This document shows, one piece after another, positions 60,150 to 64,000 of a DNA stretch of 64,000 bases. Under the pieces are notes generated by a model. That model was not told where the DNA came from. It searched no databases and saw nothing but the letters and a program-made list of their open reading frames with translations. The stretch is taken from the NCBI GenBank assembly GCA_041675005.1, contig JBAYUQ010000013.1:1-64000 (forward strand), given 5' to 3'. Position numbers and translations under genes: made by a program. The DNA is from PGYR01 sp041675005. Lineage in GTDB: Bacteria; Bacteroidota; Ignavibacteria; Kapaibacteriales; UBA2268. The first letter of the stretch is position 1. Each line of letters begins with the position of its first letter.

Positions 60150-61489
60150 TATACTTTTATATTTTTATTAATTAGGTCTAAAATTTCTTTAGTTGTTTTA
60201 CCAATATGCTCATTTTTATCAATTAAATCAAGTAAAAACTCATCTTGTAGCTCTCCCCGTTTCTTTGCTTCTGCATAACCAATATTATCGCAAAAAGTTA
60301 CAAGTGAGTACTTAGAATTATAGTCAGTAGTTTTTTCCAAATCCACTTCTATATCGCGTTTTATCTGATAGTCTTTGTGGGCAACGTGGTCTCTCATCTC
60401 ATAGTAGTTCTGTACAGCAAGGTCACCGATTGCATCGGCATTGGATTTACGAACTTGCTCAAATTCAGCATAAGTCAGAGCAAAGTCATCATTGTGTTTA
60501 TCTAGCAATTCGTCTAAGACTCTACAATCTTCAAATGATGCGTTCATTCCTTGCCCGTAGAATGGAACTACAGCATGAGCAGCATCACCAATTAGAAGTG
60601 CTTTATCACCAATCGCCCAAGGGAAGCACTTTATTGTTCCAAGCTTGTCATGCGGATTAGTGAAGAAATCTTCTTTTAATGTCGGCATGTGTTGCAAAGC
60701 ATCGGGAAAATATTCTTCAAAAAATGTTTGAACCTTCTCTTCACTATCTAAATCCTCAAATCCATTCTTACCTTCAAAAGGCATAAACAAAGTACATGTA
60801 AAGCTACCATCAAGGTTTGGTAAAGCAATCATCATAAATGTACCACGAGGCCATATATGAAGTGCATCATTTGCTATTCTGAATCCACCATCTTCTGTTG
60901 GCGGAATAACTAGCTCTTTGTAACCATGGTCCAAGAACTGCTGTGAGAAGTTGAATCGGCGAATACCAACTAGCTGATAAGCTAATCTAACATAGCTACC
61001 TCCACCGTCTGAACCGATTATCGTATCAAAATTTTCTTTTCTTAATTCTTGTGTACTATTTTCTAAGGTTACTATGTTATTTTCAAAATCTATTCTTTTG
61101 CAGCCCCAACCAAATACAAAAGTAACTTTGCCAGTGGCCTCGGCCGCATCCATTAGCTTCATATTCAGACCACCACGCGATACAGAGTTTATATGATCTC
61201 CCTCACGTCCGCTATATGGCTGTAACGATCTCTCGCCATTAAGGCTATGTATTAATCGCCCTTTCATAGGCATTACTTCTTTTAGAACGGGCTCATCTAT
61301 ACCTGCACGTCTGAGTGCCGATATACCCCTATCAGATAAAGCTAAGTTGATAGAGCGTCCTGCGGACATCTCTTCTTTACGCATATCTGGTCGCTTTTCG
61401 AATACAGTCACTTTATAGCCGCGATTGGCAAACATCAGAGCTGATAGCGAACCAGCAAGTCCCGCACCTATTATCGTTATTTCTTTCAT
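60149..61489 (-). CDS. kmo: Kynurenine 3-monooxygenase
   Basis: 446 residues, FAD- and NADPH-dependent. GAGLAGSL (8-15) is the FAD GxGxxG; GDAAHAVVPFYGQGMNASFEDC is the second FAD contact; AGRSINLALSDRGISALRRAG is specific to KMO. It hydroxylates L-kynurenine to 3-hydroxykynurenine. Unlike the eukaryotic enzyme it lacks the long C-terminal membrane helix, so it is probably soluble or peripherally bound. It sits 6 nt from kynU and shares one base with hisC. Confidence 0.95.
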   Translation of the reverse strand: MKEITIIGAGLAGSLSALMFANRGYKVTVFEKRPDMRKEEMSAGRSINLALSDRGISALRRAGIDEPVLKEVMPMKGRLIHSLNGERSLQPYSGREGDHINSVSRGGLNMKLMDAAEATGKVTFVFGWGCKRIDFENNIVTLENSTQELRKENFDTIIGSDGGGSYVRLAYQLVGIRRFNFSQQFLDHGYKELVIPPTEDGGFRIANDALHIWPRGTFMMIALPNLDGSFTCTLFMPFEGKNGFEDLDSEEKVQTFFEEYFPDALQHMPTLKEDFFTNPHDKLGTIKCFPWAIGDKALLIGDAAHAVVPFYGQGMNASFEDCRVLDELLDKHNDDFALTYAEFEQVRKSNADAIGDLAVQNYYEMRDHVAHKDYQIKRDIEVDLEKTTDYNSKYSLVTFCDNIGYAEAKKRGELQDEFLLDLIDKNEHIGKTTKEILDLINKNIKV

Positions 61490-61495
61490 ATAGTT

Positions 61496-62764
61496 TTAGT
61501 TTTTAGTCAATGTCGTTTTTAGAATATCAGCAAATTTATAACAATCTTCATAAGAATTATATAATGGAACTGGTGCTACCCTGATAACATCGGGTTCTCG
61601 CCAATCCGAAATAATATTATGCTTTGTCAATTCATCGAAGAGAGATTTATCAGCATTCTTTACTCTTATTGAGAGCTGACATCCTCTTTGTTTTTGGTCT
61701 GACGGAGTTATTATCTCAATAGTATCCGTACCAATAGAATTGACCAATTGCTCCAAATAACCAGTTAATTTACTTGTCTTTTCATTCAGCTTTTCCATTC
61801 CTACTTCTTCGAATATATCTAAAGATGCATTCAAAGCAGCCAGTTGGAATATAGGAGGATTTGATAGTTGCCATCCTTCGGCACTATGAATTCCATCAAA
61901 CTCGCGTCCCATAAGGAATCGAGTCTTTTTGTTTTGTCCCCACCAACCTTCGAATCTAGGTAAATCTTCTTTCAAATGTCTCTCATGTACGAATATGCCT
62001 GCAATTCCACCAGGCCCAGCATTCAAGTATTTGTAGCTACACCATGCGGCGAAGTCAATACCCCAATCGTGCAATTGTAAATGGATGTTTCCTGCGGCAT
62101 GTGCTAAATCGAATCCAGCTACTATGTCATTCTTGTGTGCAATTTCAGTAATAGCTTTCATATCGAATAGTTGACCAGTATAATAGTTCACACCACCAAG
62201 CATAATCAGAGCTATTTCATCTGATTGACTTTCCAATACACTTTGTATATCTTCGAATCTAACTGTGTGCTCACCATCTCTTGCTCTTAGGTATATCAAA
62301 TCCGTCTTAGGGTTGCCGCCGTGGAACTCTATCTGACTTTTAACAGCGTAGACATCCGAAGGGAATGCGTCATACTCGATTACTATTTTTCTTTTCTTGC
62401 CCTCTGGTCTAAAGAAAGAAACCATAAGGAAGTGCAAGTTTGCAGTTAAGCTATTCATAGCTACTACTTCTTCGGGTTTAGCACCAACTACTCTTGCAAG
62501 CTTCTCAGTAACTATTTCGTGGTATGGCATCCAAGGGTTTTTCGCCTCAAAGTGACCATCTACACCGTATTTCGCCCAATCGTCCAGCTCTTGGTTTATA
62601 TATTCGCGAGTGGATTTTGGCTGTAACCCCAGCGAGTTACCTGTAAAGTATAGCTTCTCATTCCCATTGCTATCAAGTGGTAAATGGAATCGGTTACGAT
62701 ATTCATGTAGTTCGTCGTTTTTATCTAAATTTTGTGCGTATTCTAAGCTAAAAAAATCGCTCAT
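61496..62764 (-). CDS. kynU: Kynureninase
   Basis: 422 residues, PLP enzyme. K245 in CSYKYLNAGPGG is the Schiff-base lysine; YFTGNSLGLQPK is the N-terminal signature; the length matches human/Pseudomonas enzymes. It cleaves kynurenine or 3-hydroxykynurenine to (3-hydroxy)anthranilate and alanine. With KMO directly downstream, the 3-hydroxy substrate and NAD synthesis are the likely route. It overlaps the formamidase gene by 4 nt (ATGA). Confidence 0.95.
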   Translation of the reverse strand: MSDFFSLEYAQNLDKNDELHEYRNRFHLPLDSNGNEKLYFTGNSLGLQPKSTREYINQELDDWAKYGVDGHFEAKNPWMPYHEIVTEKLARVVGAKPEEVVAMNSLTANLHFLMVSFFRPEGKKRKIVIEYDAFPSDVYAVKSQIEFHGGNPKTDLIYLRARDGEHTVRFEDIQSVLESQSDEIALIMLGGVNYYTGQLFDMKAITEIAHKNDIVAGFDLAHAAGNIHLQLHDWGIDFAAWCSYKYLNAGPGGIAGIFVHERHLKEDLPRFEGWWGQNKKTRFLMGREFDGIHSAEGWQLSNPPIFQLAALNASLDIFEEVGMEKLNEKTSKLTGYLEQLVNSIGTDTIEIITPSDQKQRGCQLSIRVKNADKSLFDELTKHNIISDWREPDVIRVAPVPLYNSYEDCYKFADILKTTLTKN

Positions 62765-63570
62765 TTTTTCTCCAATTTGTATAATAAGGGCGTTGAGGGA
62801 GCTGCATCTGACAAGAAAGGTGGTATTTGAATATCCAATAGATAATAACCATCAGCTACCGAATCATCAGCATAAATGAACTCTGATACAGTTTTGTGAG
62901 CTGTATTTGAGTTTACTTCTCGCTCTTCTCCCACTTGCCAATATGCTCTGTGATTCATCATCAGCCCATCGTCATAAAGTCGGTCTATGGACGGCATATC
63001 TACTAATAGATTGCTAATCCCTAATTCTAATATATATTCCATAGCATCTAGTGAAAAGTATGCCGGAACATCGTCATAATTGTCTGAAAGTTTTTTATCG
63101 GTGTTAGGTAGTGTTCGGATGATTAGAGAATCAAACTCTACATTTCCGTACTTCTTAATTTCTATTGCTAATAGCTCTTTTGTTATAAGCAAATCACCAT
63201 TTTCCAGCGAATAGTTATAGTGATGAGCGTGGTCATTAGCTATTATTGGCTTTATAGTGATTAGCAAGGACGTAGATATTCGATTGAAATTAGTCTCGGC
63301 AATATGTATTCTATCACGTGTGATATGTCCTATGCACTCGGTATGTGTTCCGTTACAATGAGGAGTTAGTTCGATAGTCTCGAAATTACACGAGCCACCT
63401 TGTCTAATATCTCCAACGAAAGTACCATCTTTATAAGCTCTGCTCTGAGCAAAAGGTACATCATAAGTATTAGGCTGCTTGCCAACAAAGTCTAGAGGAA
63501 TAGCAATGCTAATTGGCTTTGACAAGTCTGCGAGATATATGTGGTCGCTAATGTGGAATTGAGCTATCAT
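62761..63570 (-). CDS. kynB: Kynurenine formamidase (cyclase-family)
   Basis: 269 residues of the metal-dependent cyclase/KynB family. The metal site H71-x-x-G-T-H76-x-E78-x3-H82 (HCNGTHTECIGH) varies slightly from the usual HxGTHxDxPxH of KynB. It hydrolyses N-formylkynurenine. The next genes, kynU and kmo, are the following steps. Tryptophan 2,3-dioxygenase and 3-hydroxyanthranilate dioxygenase are not seen and may lie beyond the window edge. The stop lies 2 nt after the coaD stop region's partner (coaD ends at 63573). Confidence 0.82.
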   Translation of the reverse strand: MIAQFHISDHIYLADLSKPISIAIPLDFVGKQPNTYDVPFAQSRAYKDGTFVGDIRQGGSCNFETIELTPHCNGTHTECIGHITRDRIHIAETNFNRISTSLLITIKPIIANDHAHHYNYSLENGDLLITKELLAIEIKKYGNVEFDSLIIRTLPNTDKKLSDNYDDVPAYFSLDAMEYILELGISNLLVDMPSIDRLYDDGLMMNHRAYWQVGEEREVNSNTAHKTVSEFIYADDSVADGYYLLDIQIPPFLSDAAPSTPLLYKLEKK

Positions 63571-63572
63571 AA

Positions 63573-64000
63573 TTAGTATCCAAATTTCTCTTTTAGTTTT
63601 TGCTCTACTACTTTTGGTACGAATTCAGATACATTCTGCTTGTAACGAGCGATTTCACGTATGATGCTCGAATTAAGGTACGTATATTTCTCATGTGGCA
63701 TTAGGAATACTGTCTGTAATTCTGGTTGCATTTTCCTGTTCATCAGAGCTATTTGCATCTCATATTCGAAATCAGTTACGGAACGTAGCCCCCTGATAAT
63801 AGCCGTAGCTCCCACCGAAACAGCATAATCTACTATCAATCCACTATGGAAAGCAACGTCAACTCTCTGCTCGTGAGCCAAGCTCTGCTGTACCATCTCT
63901 AATCGTTCCTCTTGAGTAAAGAGACTGCTTTTCTTAGAGTTGATACCGATAACCACATAAACCTTGTCGAACATCTTAGCTGAACGTTCGATAACGTCTA
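63573..64000 (-). CDS. coaD: Phosphopantetheine adenylyltransferase, 5' end cut by window
   Basis: The frame continues to the window edge (DVIERSAKMFDKVYVVIGIN), so MFDK is not the start; about 17-20 N-terminal residues, including the nucleotide-binding GxFDPxTxGH motif, lie outside. Visible: SGLIVDYAVSVGATAIIRGLRSVTDFEYE, MPHEKYTYLNSSIIREIA (the SxSxxREI end motif), giving CoaD of normal length (~155 expected). It makes dephospho-CoA from 4'-phosphopantetheine and ATP. First visible gene of the operon; kynB begins 2 nt after its stop. Confidence 0.95.
   Translation of the reverse strand, partial: DVIERSAKMFDKVYVVIGINSKKSSLFTQEERLEMVQQSLAHEQRVDVAFHSGLIVDYAVSVGATAIIRGLRSVTDFEYEMQIALMNRKMQPELQTVFLMPHEKYTYLNSSIIREIARYKQNVSEFVPKVVEQKLKEKFGY

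Noticed and set aside
1..64000. CRISPR array
   Set aside because: No series of regularly spaced identical repeats of 23-40 nt was seen; the 29-nt repeat occurs only twice, 49 kb apart.

Overview
The window (about 64 kb, A+T-rich) looks like a chromosomal segment of a Gram-negative member of the Bacteroidota/FCB group. The evidence is several secreted proteins ending in a type IX secretion (T9SS, 'Por') sorting tail with a PNP motif, TonB-dependent receptors, paired M16 peptidases, a clade II (Sec-exported) nitrous oxide reductase operon, a kynurenine-pathway operon and one promoter of the TTTG-N19-TAnnTTTG type. Shine-Dalgarno-like AGGAG/GGAG motifs precede many starts (cytochrome c, nosZ, rpmG, the riboswitch-controlled surface protein), which is less typical of Bacteroidia and suggests a deeper branch (Ignavibacteria/Kapabacteria-like). 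That placement is inference.

Layout: 1-1762, tandem T9SS propeller proteins, the first cut by the window edge. 1930-6161, housekeeping and hypothetical genes on the minus strand. 6398-15372, a five-gene minus-strand operon (two T9SS propeller proteins, a BtuB-like TonB receptor, a T9SS surface protein and a YncE-like lipoprotein) preceded by a cobalamin riboswitch, so a surface corrinoid-uptake operon. 15511-25813, a ClC channel, a second TonB receptor, a YfiM-like protein, dapA with an RsbU-like phosphatase, a T9SS trypsin-like protease, a lipoprotein and a MarC-like protein. 25882-32738, a YadA-head-like repeat protein, an M16 peptidase pair and a cation/proton antiporter. 32865-33044, rpmG (59 aa), with its own promoter and terminator.

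33231-35974 is a decayed accessory island. It holds an IS110-type transposase tail, an Rhs core carrying two in-frame stops, a candidate immunity protein and a second, displaced Rhs core tip. 36478-41953 holds a membrane glycosyltransferase, an EgtD-like methyltransferase, a Crp/Fnr regulator and a lipoate-protein ligase. 42149-49494 is a nitrous oxide respiration cluster: an Rrf2 regulator with three conserved-type cysteines and a putative operator, a cytochrome c lipoprotein, nosZ, an internal terminator, a NosB-like protein, nosL, nosD, nosF and nosY. 49626-54184 holds surface and hypothetical genes plus an OsmC and a YgjP-like protein. 54272-56122 is an unusual fusion of a cyclic-nucleotide-binding-type domain to aspartate ammonia-lyase, convergent with nhaA. 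nhaA has a hairpin-rich 247-nt upstream region. 57728-64000 is a tight minus-strand operon: coaD (partial), kynB, kynU, kmo, hisC, a lipoprotein and a TPR-like protein.

Mosaic hairpin repeats recur in the gene-free stretches (about 1.8, 6.2, 24.4, 36.2 and 50.9 kb). I saw no CRISPR array, rRNA or tRNA gene. The features I would follow first are the aspartase fusion, the nhaA leader, the riboswitch-controlled T9SS corrinoid operon and the Rhs cassette array.
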